Shown piece by piece: positions 13,901 through 29,100 of a stretch of 64,000 nucleotides of DNA (within the stretch, counting starts at the first letter, position 1; each line of letters begins with the position of its first letter). The position numbers and the translations under genes are program-made. The notes beneath the pieces are model-generated. The model searched no databases, was not told where the DNA came from, and saw only the letters and a list, made by a program, of their open reading frames with translations. The stretch spans positions 23,731,463-23,795,462 of the forward strand of contig NC_058137.1 in NCBI RefSeq assembly GCF_011075055.1, in the 5' to 3' direction. Source of the DNA: Mangifera indica. Lineage: Eukaryota; Streptophyta; Magnoliopsida; Sapindales; Anacardiaceae.

Positions 13901-16900
13901 TTTGAATGCATATGGCATTGCCTTTATGATAAGAATATTTCTATTTTTTCTGTTTTTACCTACTGTTATTTCTCATATTTTACCTATCTAGCTCTTTTCA
14001 TATTTTACTCATTATCATGACAATTAGGTTGACCTTAGAATATTAATTTGATTGTTGACAATATCAATATACAAAAATTTGTAGATATTAATAATTATTA
14101 TGTCTCATATAATATCTTGTTGGTATGCAGTGTGATGAAGTATCTAAGACGGGGAAGACCACCACACCAATTGAATTCCAGGTTTGACTTGTTACTGTTA
14201 TTTTACCAGAAGAATTTCTTTCTAATACTTCAAGTGATTAGTATACATACCTCAAAGTACTTAGGGATTTTTTAAAGAAAATTTTACTGGTCATGAAAAG
14301 TCATTTTTGAAGTTATAGAGATGGGAATGCAGTTTCAGTAAGTGCCATGTTCTTTTTACATTGTATTGATTCTGCTAGCTTGAGGTGGAATGCTAGTGTG
14401 TCATCTTTGTCTCTATTCATGTTATTAATATAATTCTTTTTTATGTTTATTTAAAAAAATGAAAACTAAAAAGTGATTTCCGACTTTGCAGGTTAGTGGT
14501 GTAGACTTAGCTGAAATTGCAGGTGGGGAGGTTGCAATAACAAACATGCATTCTTGCAACGGTCCTGAGTTTGTTTTACAGCTTCACTTTTCCCTTAAAC
14601 TTGGTTGTTCTTCAGCCAAGAGTCCTGGTAGTAACTGGAGTTTCTTCTTTTGTCATGATTTACAATGGCATGTTAATTGTCAGCAAAATGCAATCTTCAG
14701 TAGATTTTAATATCTTAAGAATTGGTATTTGTCAGGTTCATGGAAATCTCAAGAAGCAAATGCACGCCTAAAATGTGTTTATTTTCCGGTTACGGAGGTA
14801 TGTGCTATACAGAGCACAATTATTTTCTGCATGCTAAGTAAATTCTGAGACTGTTTAATACAGGGGGGAGAGAGCATTGATATGATTTTAGATAAGTTAA
14901 ATTCTGAAGGATGTGGAGTTCTGGAAAACTATGAAACTTTCAGTCGTGTTACTATCCGTCGTCTGGGTCGACTTCTTCCAGATGCTCGCTGGGTAATTTC
15001 TAAACTCTATAAATTCAAAGAAGTTGATTGAGGTAAGTAGAAATTCACAATTGTTTAAATCACATATCGACTCACCTTAATTTCTGCCCAATATGGAGAT
15101 ATACATCCACAATGTGGTCAATTTTTAAGAGAAGCTAGAGTTCCTCAGTTTATGTTGTGTTCTTTATTTCCTTGTTTGTTGAGGATTATTCTTCTTTGTT
15201 GGCTTCAATTCCTAGACAATTTTAGAACACTTTTAAAAAAAAAAAAAATTTAAAACAGAGGTTGCAAGTTTTCCATCTTTGTGTGTAGTCTTATTATTTA
15301 TTCATTTACACCCTTGTCCTTATTAAAATAAAAATACCCATAACATGGTCTGAGCTCCATTATTAAGCCTCTTTCTGTTTCTTAACTGAATATTGAGGAT
15401 TGGCATTATCAAGCTCCATTTTCTCTAATGTTGATTGTTAAACTACTTATTGATATAAAAGTTTAATCTGCTAAGTAAGAGTCGACTAATAGGATTTAAA
15501 AGTGCTTATGCACTTGCAGTGAATGTGGATCAAACATAAGCAGAATTAATCATAATTACAGACATGACTAATAGGGTATGAGTATTCAAACACAGGTGTA
15601 CATGGTCACTTGGTTCTGATGTCTTCTTAAATTACAACTTTTTGTAATAATTTAAACTTACAGGTAAGAGCTGTACCGTAGTATTTAAGCACTACTATGT
15701 CCACTCACATGAATTTGCGTGTGGACCATTATAACAAATGCCATCATAATCATAAGCACAACAAATCTGATTGATTAATAGTAGGATCCAAATGCAAGAT
15801 CATTTTAACTTCACTCTAATGCCATGTTGGTTTCAATGTGACCTTAAAGCTTATTTAAGGCCCCATCTAATTCCTTGCTAAGTTTCAATGTGACCTAAAA
15901 GCTTACATCAGGGTCCAATTATATATTTTAAGCTCTAACTCTAACCACATTATGACATAATAATATCTAACTTGTAATTGTAAGATTGACCTAAAAGTTT
16001 ACTTGTGCTTTCATTTCTTTATACATCTACTTATGCTTGGATGAATTTGCTGTATGTATTGAATGTTTGTGATATCATCTGCCACTTAATTTAATTCTCC
16101 AAGTTCTTTACATATTTGATTTACTCCAGCCGTGGCTTCCCTTTATGGATTTGAGGCAGAAAAAAGGGGATAAGGCCCACCTATTGAAGAGATGTTGCTT
16201 AAGAGTAAAATGCTTCATTGGTAGAGTAACTGAATTTTTTTGAATCACTATCCATATACTTTCTACTCACCAGGTTGAAATTTGTTTTCCTACAAATGTA
16301 AGACATGTTTGAGCAAAATCTCTTTGGTTGCAGATACTGATGCTGGTTTTAATCCAAAGCCTTCTAAGGTAAGGAATGTTGTGAAGTTTCCATGTGTTTG
16401 TACCATCTCATGCTGCTACCTGTCCTTTTTACAGTTTTGTTTGACAGTGAGTGGTTAAGGCCTCATTAGCAAAGTTACTTTACATATTGGGGCAGACTAG
16501 CATATTCTTAAAAAGCTATTGAATATTTACTTTCTAAGTATTAAATTATAAAACAATTTTTTTTGGTAATTCTTTAATTTTTTTTTCAAATGATGATGAT
16601 TTAACAGACTGATTTAGCACACCAGAATCCATTTACCATATCTTTGAAGAATTTTGGTGTTAAGACTCTTAATGAAGACAAAGGTAATTGTTCTTTGCAA
16701 GTTGTATATATGGAGCTAGTTTTTATAAGTATATTTGAATTGTTATGCTATCTCCTCATTGGAAGTGATTTCCAACATGCAGATATCAATATTGAAATTT
16801 ATAGAGATGGAAAACTATTATCGCCCCTGCATCTGGAAAAGGACTATCAAGACTGGCTTCTGCAGATGCATGATCATTATGATGAAGAAGTTAATTTTGG

Positions 16901-17132
16901 AGCAGATCAACCAATTTTTATCATCAGCCCCAAAAACAAAAGGTCACTGGGCATTTCATCTGATGGTAGGCTTTGATTGACAAGGAATTTAACTTATTTG
17001 TCCTACCATAACACTGTTTTCCATTTTGCATGGTATTCTTTCCATATACTTCTTTCAAATCCTGGGGTCTCTTTTTTATTTTTTTGTTGCTGATTTGTTT
17101 GTTTACCTGCTGTTTTTATCTGATGATTTTGT

Positions 17133-17193
<61 letters not shown>

Positions 17194-20100
17194 CTATAGT
17201 TGCAAGGGTGCATGAAGTACTAAAACGGAAGGGTTTAACATGGAGAAGAGGCCAAAGAGTTAAGATTTTCAAGGGAGCTTGTGCTGGAGTTCATAACAAC
17301 AATGTCTATGCAACTATAGAATATTTTTTAATTGAAGGACTTCAAGGCGAAGCTGCTGGTAGGCAATGTTGTTAAGACTCTGACACCATTAGTTTGATTT
17401 TCGTTATTTTGTAATGGCTCAATCGTATTATTGACATATTTACATAATTGAATCTTGCAAATTTGATATATTTGACAACTCTTTTGTCCATTTCTGATAG
17501 GTGATGCTCGAATTATATGCAGGTATGTTAATCTTGTGAATTTGTGGGATTAAAATTTCAATCTTAGTTTATAAATATAATCCTTGTACTTTTTGTTTTA
17601 TAAAGAACTGATGTCTAATATCTTTTCTTATCTGAAAGGCCAATAAGTCTCATGGAAAAGGAAGGATGTGTCCTTGTGAAGAACAAAGAGACTGTCCGCC
17701 TGGATATTTTTGGCTCCTTATCTTTACCTATTGGCATAATTGATTCTGGAAAGGTTTTCTATTTAGTTTCAATTTTGTCTTTAATGCTGTGTACATTTCT
17801 ATTTCCTTGATATTGTGCAAATTTTACTTGAGATTAAGTATTTTTTGTTTTTGTCAATTGGCATTAGTGTGTACGTATTGACAATAGTGATTGGGAACGG
17901 CAACTAGTAAAGCAACGTCAGAAGGCTCCTGCTTTTATTGACTTGTTGAATTCGACCCAATGTCGAGAGTTAGATGTTGATGGGGTCTGTATTTATCAAA
18001 CTTCCTAATTTTGGTTTATAAAGAATGAAACATTGATTAAGTTATCTCAAAATTTGTTAATATTGGAATGTCAAACCTTATATATATGGATATAAATTCT
18101 CCATTTCTTTTGGCACTCAGCTTGAGCAACAAAAATTCAATCCCTCTCTTCTTCTCTTCCATTGAGATATATGTAATCACAACTAATTAGTTTCTCTTTT
18201 CAGGAATTACCTCTCAGAGCTAAAGCTGGAGAAGTCCCTCCTGGAGAAATTGTGGCTGTTGTTCGGCCTGCCAATGTTGTCTCTTCTAGTGCTTCAAAGA
18301 AGTTGGACCAAAGGCACATTGTTAAGGATAATTTAGAGATGATCATGGAGGTCAAATTCGCAGGTGAAGGGAAGAATCTTCAAAAGGTTATCACCATCTA
18401 CACAGCTCGTGTGCCACCTACTTCTAGGAATGGGTATCAAGGTTTATATATATTTGAATTGGGTTGCAAGTTACCTAATTTCTTTCAGGATGTTGGGATG
18501 TATAAGTTTTCGTTTCACCTTGTAAGTGATGCAAAGGATTTTCTTATCTGTTTTTGTTTGTTGCATAAATAATATGATATGGCTTCTTGTGTTTTATGAT
18601 TATATAACCTGATGTGATGGAATTTTGTCCTTTAGCCCCAGTCAAGCTGTAAGAGTTGTGAGAGACAGGTGGTAGTGAAGGGATCTTCAAAGGTTGGAAA
18701 TTGGAGATTGTTGAGTAGTAAACAGAGCCCAGGGTTCCGTGTTAGGTAAGAAAACTTTTAAGAAATCAGCTTATCAAATTTTGTATTCATGAAGCTTGCA
18801 ATAAAACTCTTTCCATCTTCTGGCTGAGATAACTCATTCATCCAAAGTTAAGAAGAAACTTTGGATAACATTATTCTTTACTATTCTTTAGCCTAGAGTC
18901 CAAAATAAGGGATTATAATTAGCCCAACTAAGTTATCATGAAACACTTCCTGAATTGCATAAGAATGAATTGCACAATTTCTCATCCTAGGTATATTGTA
19001 GACAGACAGAAGCAATTATTTGTTGGCTCTTTCCTAGAATTTAAGTATAATATTTCGTGCACAGTTTTCCATCCCAGTTATAATGTGGTCAAACCAAAAG
19101 AAATTTGTTGGCTCCTATAATTAGTATAATAATCCTTTTCATCCAATCAAACCCAATACACTTTCTAAATAAGATTAATGACTACTAAAACATCCTCTCT
19201 GTGTCTTTTAACTTGAACTGCAGGTGGCGAGACATTTGAGCTTAAATACTAAACCTATGAGCTTAAACTTTTGATTAAAGTGGTTACATAAGAATTCTAT
19301 GTGCCTTTCACATCAATTATGATGCATATTTTAATGCTTAGGGAGTTTAATCCCTTCTATTATTTTCTCCTTAAGCTAGCATTTCTAATTGGACTTAAAC
19401 CACCTTTTATTCCCCCTTTTCTTATAAAATGACCACTTTCTACAGAGTTGGTTCGTGTTTTCCACCTTTATCTATAGCGTGCTATGACGTCTATGATAAT
19501 AGGATTCCATTTACATCTGTTACGGGGGTGAATGTCAAACTTAATACAAGCATGGGTGTGAATGTACATGTAGACAAGTTCAAGATAGACCTTTCAGCTG
19601 ATGAATTGACTCTTCATATTGAGGTATGAGTTCACACATGAATATTCTTTTACATGCCCTTTTAAAGTAGTCCCTGTTGTTAAGTAGTAGGAATAATATG
19701 TTTTTACTGTGCATTAGCTCCTTGTTTAAGTTTTTCTAATTGTACAGGATATTCTGATCAAAAGCTGTGAGTTGGACAAGATCAGGCCACATTATGAGGC
19801 CACCTTGGTGATATCATCACAAGATGAATTGGTGTCACTGTCAATTCCATGTCAAGGTATTCCAGTGATCTTAATAGATTTGCGTAAAAAATTATCTTGC
19901 CATTGCACTCATAAATTAATTGATCATTTATATATGTCAGTTATTCCTGGAGCTCTGAAGCATGTAACTGTCCAATCACCAAATTTCGGGAACAATTTGC
20001 TTCCGGGCTCTGTGGTTAAGCAGCTTAAATTTATGGTATTCTGCAGATGTTATCATTTTCATGGATAAGACTTCTTTTGGAAAATTTGTAATGCCTTATG

Positions 20101-23100
20101 ATTGTAATTATATACACTGTAGATTAGTGTAGCAAACTGGAGAGGTTGACTAATCATTAGTTTCAAAAGATTAATCTTATAGAGGAGGGGCTTAATTGAA
20201 CTCAATTTAAAGTTAATTCTTATATATTGGCATGGTCACATGGTATGATCTTTTACTGGTAACAGAACTGATAATACAGATAATTTTTTGTTATTTGACA
20301 GCCTAAAGGATATCAGTGGTATCTGGTAGATTCCTTAATACCACATATGGTCTTTCACAATTTGTTTTCATTTAACTTGTGGTAGTCAGTGCATATTGTT
20401 AATCTTTGGTTTCAGTGCAGAAACTTGATATATTAATTTTATTTTTTGTACGATTAGAGATTTATAACACTTTCTGGAATAATGACGAACTGCATCATAA
20501 CATTTAATGAAAATATCCTTTGGCTCAACCTGGAAGCAACAATCAAATGTATTATCTTTTTAGTTAAAATAATTGGAAACTTGTGTATTTTTTGAGGTGG
20601 TTTCAGGAATGCGTACTAACCACTTTAACCATACATGTCTTACAGATGTTTGATGCATACAAAAATCATGTCAACAAAGGTTTGGAGGTTGAGTTTAGCT
20701 TGGATGGATTTTGGATTGAAGACCAATCAGGCGTAAAGCGTAAGGTCAGAATATTTACTGTATTAAGAATTAATGTATTTTTGACTGATTCATTCATCTC
20801 CTACACATAGGTTCTTTAAGGACTCTGCTAATACAGTATTGGAGTTCTAATTTTACTACTATGACCAAATCCCACTTCCCATTCACATTAGTGTATTTGG
20901 ACTTCTTGTGGTCTGATTTTTTCCACAATGAGTCAGTAACTTGGTCAAGCGCTGGACCATGTCATATTAAAGTTTTAATGCTTTGCAATGCAATGTAACA
21001 AAGACAGTGTAAAGGCATATCTGAAAGTATTCATGTCTAAATTAGTATGCTCAGAAGTTCAAAGGGTTAATAAAATTCATGTTTCTTTGTACAACAAGAT
21101 GTCCATGAGCCTGTTCTTATTGTTTATCTGACATTTTAAGCATGATAAGCTACTTCTGTAGTGTTGATTTGTTGTTCTATTGCATTTGGAGTTTACCATT
21201 TTTGTCTGTTTTATAATCTGATTGTCCTAAAAGAGTTCATAAATATAGGTGGACAATTATGGAAGTATTGACCTTAGCGGCCTCTTGAAAGTAACAGCTG
21301 GTTATGGAAAAAGTGGTGTGTGCCTTTATCTATGTACTTTTTTTTTTTTGGTTCTCTACTTTCAAGTACACAAAAGAAAATGATATTCTTTTATTACTAA
21401 ATGTGGTATCATTCCAATGAAACAGTAACATATTTTAAGCTCAGTGCTATCAAGTACTGGTTATCTCATATTTGTGTACTGCAATTTCATGGATGTTGAC
21501 ATTGCTTGATGGAAATTCTTAGTCACTCATTACTATGTAGCTTTTGGTTTTATTGGTTTAGCAAAGGCTTTGACTTTTTTAATTTAACCATCTCTAGAAC
21601 AATCTTCAACATTTTTAGATTTTGCTTGTGGATAATTTGATTGATTTGGTTGTTTCCATTTTGCTCCAACTCAACTGATATTTAGAGAATCATCTGTGTT
21701 TAAACTATTACAAATATTTTATCTGCAGTCAAATTTTGAATGTTATTAATTGTCATGTTGCCTGTAAAGATTTTGGCCAAAGACTAGTATAGCATGAACA
21801 CAAGCTAATTCGAAAGTTTTACTTCATAGCTGACTATTTGAATTTCATGTTACCATGCGAAATAAATTTGAAGTTCTTTCATATGTGCCATCTCATCCTC
21901 TGTGCTATAAGCTGTTTCTGGTTTTAAAGGCAACACTGATGAGAAAATCGTGCATTCTCTAATCTAGGAATTAAACATAGTCTGAAATCTAGACTAGGAA
22001 TTTAGAATGATGAGAATTTTATTATGAAACATTAAATATTAACAGTTGTTAATTGTATCAATAGATTTAGGTTGTCAAGTGTATGCATTCTAACATTTCT
22101 TGCCTTGCAGTATCACTTTCTATTTTATCCGATGATGAAGTTGTTTTTAAACAAGAGTTTCAAACTCAGAAAAGGGAGCTGAGAATTGTATCTGGGGTTA
22201 GTGCTTTACTTTTGTCATCCCTTTGCTTAATTATATGTCATTTTTACTAATATTTTATAGAATCAGGTGCCTGAATGTTGTCCTGCTGGTTCTCAACTCG
22301 AAAATGTAGTTTTTGAGGTTGTGGATTCTAAGGGCAATATTGATGTAACAATTCATGATAATGAGAAAGGTGGCCAATCCCATACACTCACAATAAGGCC
22401 AGAACATATTGGCACAGAAGATTCAATTCGATATGCTTTCAGGCATGGGCGCTGCACTGTTCCTACTATTCCCCTTCCTCAGTGTGAGGAGTACTTTTGT
22501 TTTGTAGCTGTGCATTCTCGTTACACAGAGGTACATCTAAACGTTAAGGTTGCAACAAATTTTATGTTAATTATTAAATAATATTGCTAAACTGTTACCT
22601 ATAAGTCATGTTTGATTTTCTGGTTTTGGTGCTTGATCAATCTGCAGGTTTGTGGCTTATATCTTGTTGAAGGCTTGCACTTCCTTTTAATAAAAAGCTC
22701 AAAAACATTAAATCAATTAAAAAATGATTTACAAAGCAGTGAAACATTTTTTTTCATAGTTTTATCTATTTATGTATGGGTTAGAATACAAAAATAAACT
22801 AAATCAAGACATAAGAAGTCTTGAAATCTGCTCGCAAACTCTTTTAATTGAATGGCTTTTATGTCCACCGCTCTAGTATTAGCACTTCGTGATGATCATT
22901 TTTCAGCCACTGGTACTAAACAGATAACTGTTGGCTTGCGTGTGCAGGTTCCACTAATGCAAAATCCAAAAACAGAGTCCAGTGAGGTACCCTCATATTC
23001 TGATGGAAAGTTACTGCTTCTTGAGGGCTCAGCTCCCTTCAAACATGTAGGAAACCTCATGGTGTCCATCATAGAGACTGAGAAGGTATTGTGTTAAAAT

Positions 23101-26100
23101 CTAGAATTTTAGAAAAACTATACTTTAAAAGTTATCTATTATAATTGGAGAGTCTAAACCTGTATAAATCCTACATTAGAAGTCTTTACTTTCCAATAGA
23201 GGATCTAAATCCTATACCTTATACTTGGGATCATAATATACCATCACACTCCGCAGTTATAATGCCCACATGGGCTAGCTATATGTTAACTTTTTGCTAG
23301 TGTTGGGCAAATACTGCAATGTTGACATCATTATCCGTGCCGCATGATTGTAACTAAGAGACACGGTGATGACTTTGATACCAAACAATATAAACCTAGG
23401 AAAAATCATATCTCAAAAGTTAACTATTGAAATTGGAAAACTTAAAGCTATAAATTCCACACTAAAAACTCATACTTTTTGTGATGAAATATGAGATAAA
23501 AAATAATTTTGAATTTTTTCTTCTAATTTTTGAATTGATATTATATAGTATTATATAGTAGATTACAAGAGAAAAATAGGAAACTAAATCACTCATAAAT
23601 TTGGAAAATTGTTTAATTCCTCTATTCAAGGGATTTTAAATTGGATACTTCCTAATCTAACTTAATCCTTCCATTTAAGGGATTTCAAATTAAATTTCCT
23701 AATCTATTTACAACTCATTACTGTCTAATCTATTTACAACTCAACACTCCCCCTCAAGCTGAGGAATAGATGTCTTCCATTCCCAACTTGAATATAAGAT
23801 CATGGAATCTCGAACTGTTCAACCCCTTTGTTAGAACATCAGCTAATTGACATTCTGATGGAACATAGGACATACACACTAATCCTTCCTGTAATTTCTC
23901 TTTAATGAAATGTCTATCAATTTCAATATGTTTTGTCCTATCATGTTGTATAGGATTATGAGCAATATTGATAGCTGACTTGTTGTCACAATAGAGTTTC
24001 ATAGGACTTTCCTATTTGACTCTCAAATCATCTAGGATAATCTTCAGCCAGAGCAGTTCACACAATCCTTGAGCAATAGCCTTGAATTCTGATTCTGCAG
24101 ATGATCTTGCCACCACATTTTGCTTCTTACTCCAAGTTACTAGATTACCTCCAAGGAAAGTACAATACCCTGTAGTTGATCTTCTATTCACTAGAGAACC
24201 TGCATAGTCAGCGTCAGTGTAAGCTTCTAAAGTAAGAGTATCATTCTTCTTGAACAGGATTCCTTTCCCTGGATTGCCTTTCAAGTAATGTAGCACCCTG
24301 TAAGTAGCTTGAAGATGAGGTTCTCTTGGATTATGCATGAATTGACTAATCACACTCACCGAGTATGCTATGTTTAGCCGAGTGTGAGCAAGGTATATGA
24401 GTTTATCGACCAACCTCTGGTACATTCTTTTATCAACAACTTGTTCTCCTTTAGCTTCTCCCAACTTATGGTTGGAATCTATTGGGGTAGAGACTGACTT
24501 ACATCCAATCTTCCCTGTTTCTGTTAATAAATCAGTAACATATTTTTGTTGAGATATGAAGATCCCTTGCTACCGAGGAAGTATTTTAGTTTCTCCAACT
24601 CTTTTATCTCAAACTCTCTTACTAGTCTCTGTTTCAATTCATGCTTCTCTTTCTCATTATTCCCAGTTACTATGATGTCATCCACATAGACTAGAAGAGC
24701 AGTCACTCCCCCTACAGCTGAATGCTTAATGAAGAGAGTGTGATCACCTTGGCTTTGTTTGTACCCAGAATCCTTCATGACTTTTGCGAATCTCCCAAAC
24801 CATGCTCTAGGAGATTGTTTTAATTCATAAAGAGCCTTTCTTAGCTTCTACATCTTGTTACCTGTGTTCCCCTTAAATCCTGGTGGGATGTTCATGTAGA
24901 TTTTTTCCTCTAAGTCACCATGGAGAAATGCATTCTTAACATCATACTATAGGAGTTGCCAATTGAAGTGGGTAGCCAATGATAACAGAATTCTCACAGT
25001 ATTTATTTTTGCAATCGGAGCAAAGGTCTCCTGGTAATCAACACCATAAGTTTTAGTGTACCCTTTGGCCACTAATTGTGTTTTATATCTCTCAAGTGAT
25101 CCACTAGCCTTGTATTTTAGTGTGAAAATCCACTTACAATCAACAATGTTTTTCCCTTTCGGTTTATCAATAATCTCCAATGTTTTATTTTTTTCTAATG
25201 CACTCATCTCCTCTCTCATAGCATCCTTCCATTCCCTTTTTGACAATGTTAGGGATAAATATGGTATTTAAACTTGCAATGAACCTTTTGTGGGCTTGTG
25301 TCAGGCGTTTAAGAGAGACATAGTGAGATAGTGGATAGAGTGGTCGTTTAATGCACTCTTTGATACATTTTGTAATAGCAATGGGAAAGTCTAGGTCATC
25401 TGTTGGGTCAGTAGATGTTTCAATAGATTGTGTGTGTAAAGGTGGGTTAGATCTTACCATGATTTCATTCCCAGAGTCTGAGTTGGATTCTTGGACCTGT
25501 GTCAGTTCTGGAACAACCTTTCTCCTTGAATACACCTGAGAAAACCTTGAAAAATTGTGAGGGACATTGGTTGGGACAAGAGATGACTTGGGTTTAGTGA
25601 CAGAATTGGGTAACTCAAATGTAATTGACTTAGAGGCAGAATTAGGTGACTGAAATGTGATTGGCCTAGAGGATTCGGATTCAACAACACTGGTTGGAAC
25701 ATAAGGAAGGTTAAAGGTTTTAAAAGGTTTAAATGACTCACGAGTATCGTCATCTATCATTGAAATGTTCCCCTGATGAGAGGAGTTGGAGAAAAAAGGT
25801 GTATTTTCTGTGAAGGTGACATCTATAGAGATGTAATATTTTCTGGATGAAGGATTGTAACACTTGTATCCCTTTTTTGTGGATGAGTAACCAAGGAAGA
25901 CACATTTGATGGCTTAGGGGTCTAGTTTGCCTCTATGTTGGTCGTGGACATGAACAAAGGCAGTGCACCTAAATACCCTAGGTGTGAGGCCATTAGAGGT
26001 TCTAAAGTGAGGGTAGAAACTATTAAGGATCTCGATAGGACTTTTGTTGTCTAACACACGTGAGGGAAGTCTATTTATCATGTATGTGGCAGTAAGAACA

Positions 26101-29100
26101 ACTTCTCCCTAATAGGACTTAGGAACATTTCCTTGAAAGAGTAAAGCTTTGGTTGTATTGAGTAAATGTCCATTTTTCCTTTCAGCTATCCTATTTTGTT
26201 GAGGTGTGTTGACACATGATGAATCATGGATAATGCCCTGTGAACGAAAGTAGGGTGACAAAATCTGGTTGAAGTAGTCTCTAGCATTGTTTGTTCTAAA
26301 ACTTTTTATTTTAACCCCAAATTGGTTTTGAACCATTGAGTGAAAATTAGGTATAACAATGCTAACATCAGATTTTTATTTAAGAAGAAGGAGCCATGTA
26401 ACCCGAGTGCAATCATCAATTAAGGATACAAACCAACGAGCTCTAGAAACATTAGGTATAGTAGAAGGACCCCATTTGTCACTATGAATCAAATGGAAAG
26501 GATGAGAACTTCCTTTATTGCTAATAGGAAAAGATACACGAGTGTGTTTTGCCAATTCACAAACGTCACAATGAAACTCAGAAATATCTACTCTTTGAAA
26601 CAAATGAGAAAATATGACTTTTAAAACCCTAAAAGATGGATGACCTAGGCATAGGTGATACAACCAAATGGTATCTTTATTTGAGGAACTGAGAAAAGAC
26701 AAAGACAAAGACAAAGACAAATTACTCCTACCCATTTGAGATAATTCAAGGTAGTAAAGGCTACTTCTTTCCTTAGCAAGTCCAATCCTCCTCCCCATGC
26801 CCTGATCCTGAAAAACACAATAAGAAGGGAAAAAAATTGCATAACATTTAAGATCATGGGTAAGCTTTTAAACGGAAACGAGATTGGTTGAAAGTTTTGG
26901 TACATGGAGGACATCTTTAAGGATAAGGGTAGGTGTGATATGTATATCTCCGAACCCTACAACAATAGTTAATGAACCATTGGCCACTACAAGTTTTCTA
27001 TTACTTGGGCATGGGGTATAGGTGTGGTAGAGTTGAGATGTGGGGGTCATATGGTCTGTAGCACCAGAGTCCATTATCCAAGAGTTGATATAAAATTTAT
27101 TAGAGCCATTCATGCAAAGAGGAAACAAAGGTTTACCTGAAAGAGCCAAAGAATAAGCTCCAAAAGGCTTCTCAAGAGAACCCAACAAACTTTTTAGCTT
27201 CTTAATATCTTCACTGTTGAACCCCTCTATCGCAAAATTTTCTTCAGTTTTTGGCTACTCTGCCATGTGTGCTTGAGGTCTCTGTTACCCCTCACGGTTT
27301 CCCCACTCTCGGCTTGGTGGCTTACCATTCAACTTCCGACATTTTTCTTTTGTGTGCTTTGGTTTCTTGCAATGGATGCACCAGAGATTGTCCTTGTTCT
27401 CCTTCCACTGGTTTTCTCTCCCTGGTATTTAGGCAAATCACTCTTTCCTTTCTTTTAATGATTTGTTTTTGCTACTAGGGCTGACCCTTCCACAGTCTGT
27501 GGTTCAAGCATAACACTCCTTCGGCTTTCTTCTGCTCGAATCAATGAAATTGTCTCTTCTAGAGATGGTGTGTCCTCCTTGCCAAGGATTTGTAACCTGA
27601 CTTGATCAAATTCAGGATTCAATCCAGCCAAAAAATCATAGACACGGTCTTTTTCAATGAAGCTTTTCAAGATGGTAGCATCCTCAGGGCATTTCATCTC
27701 GAAAACTCAGTAATGATCAAGTTCTTGCCACAGATTTTGTAGTAGGTTTGCATACTCTGTAATAGACTTGTCTCCTTGCTTGGTAGTTGTAGTTTTGACC
27801 TTGATATGGTACACTTGAGTAGAATCACGAGCTTTCAAATATGTGCGGCGAATGAAGTCCCAAATCTCCTTTGCTGTAGCAAAAAACATGCATGTTTCAC
27901 TAATCATGGGATCCATGGAATCCTATAGCTAGGACATAATCATGGAATCCTCCTCATCCCATGCTTCAAACGTTAGGTCATCCTTTGCTAGTCCTGTTCC
28001 AAGAAGATGGTTAAGTCTTCCTTTGCCCTTTAGGTATGTGCGGACAAATTGAGACTATTTGAGGTAGTTCTTCCCATTGAGCCTATAGGAGGCCCGAATG
28101 TTATGTAAATCTCCAATTGTTTGAATATAATTAGATTCTTCAGATGGGTTAGACTTGCTAGAGACAGTGATTTCAGAGGCTGACATAGTGAAAAAAAAAA
28201 CACAATAATTAAGGCTGCTCAAACAAGAATTAAAGAAGAAAAAAAATAAAGGAGGAATGACAGCAATGAAGGCTGCTTGAAGAAGAAAAAGAGAAAATCT
28301 CAAAAAACCCTAGGTTCTGATACCATGTGATGAAATATGAGATAATAAATAATTTTGAATGTTTTCTTTTGATTTTTGAATTGATATTACATAATATTAT
28401 ATAGTAGATTACAAGAGAAAAATAGGAAACTAAGTCACTCCTAAATCTGAAAAATTGTTTAATCCCTCTATTCAAGGGATTTTAAATTGGGTGTTTCCTA
28501 ATCTAACTTAATCCCTCCATTTAAGGGATTTCAAATTAAACTTCCTAATCTATTTACAACTCATTACTGTCTAATCTATTTACAACTCAACACTTTTCAA
28601 ATTGGATTCAAATTTCATACCTTGTACTTGGGATCCTAATACTTTGCCTTTATTTGTATGCTCCAACTAGAGATTTGTTTGGCTTGTTCTTAATGCATTG
28701 GCCAAAGAACACTTGATTCTTTTCATTCATTAATGTAAAAGAACTTTCCCTACTGTTTTGAGTTTCAGTGCCCCCGATCTTCAACATTACTAATTATCTG
28801 AGTTATTGTTTGAGTTTTATTGTTTGGATTGCTTCTGTTGCAGGAACTTGGGCATGAAATTGCAGAAGTTTTAATATCTATATGCATTTTTTATGCTGAA
28901 ATATTTCTAATATGTAAATGCATTTTTTATGTTGTAATAGGTGCACATCATTGCCTTAAATTTAGTTGTTCTAGCCATAGTAGTCGAATTGTGTACCAAA
29001 CACCTTATTTTTTGAATCGTGGATCATATCATAGGATGTCTTTTTAAAAATAGAATAATAAAAAATTCTAATTGTCACATTATCATGTTAGAAAATATCA

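Larger units (their letters stand above)
23480..28592 (-). mobile_element. Ty1/copia LTR retrotransposon in GMI1 intron 32
   Basis: A complete but decayed element of about 5.1 kb, in antisense orientation to GMI1. Two 267-bp LTRs begin and end TG...CA and are flanked by the 5-bp target duplication CTTTT (23475-23479 and 28593-28597). The primer-binding site next to the 5' LTR (28313-28325, minus strand TGGTATCAGAACC) matches initiator tRNA-Met at its first ten bases. A polypurine tract (GAGGGGGAG on the minus strand) abuts the 3' LTR. Coding order gag, protease, integrase, reverse transcriptase, RNase H defines copia rather than gypsy. By eye the LTRs differ at about 16 of 267 sites, mostly transitions, so the insertion is not recent. 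Confidence 0.95.

Noticed and set aside
17003..17272. Open frames containing runs of IYIYIYIY
   Set aside because: They are translations of the TA microsatellite and flanking intron, not a transmembrane protein.
18430..18490. Possible intron within the exon 18204-18521 (GTTTATATAT donor, TTTCAG acceptor)
   Set aside because: Removing it would break the frame. Reading through gives a sensible conserved-looking sequence ([20 protein letters not shown]) and a total CDS divisible by three.
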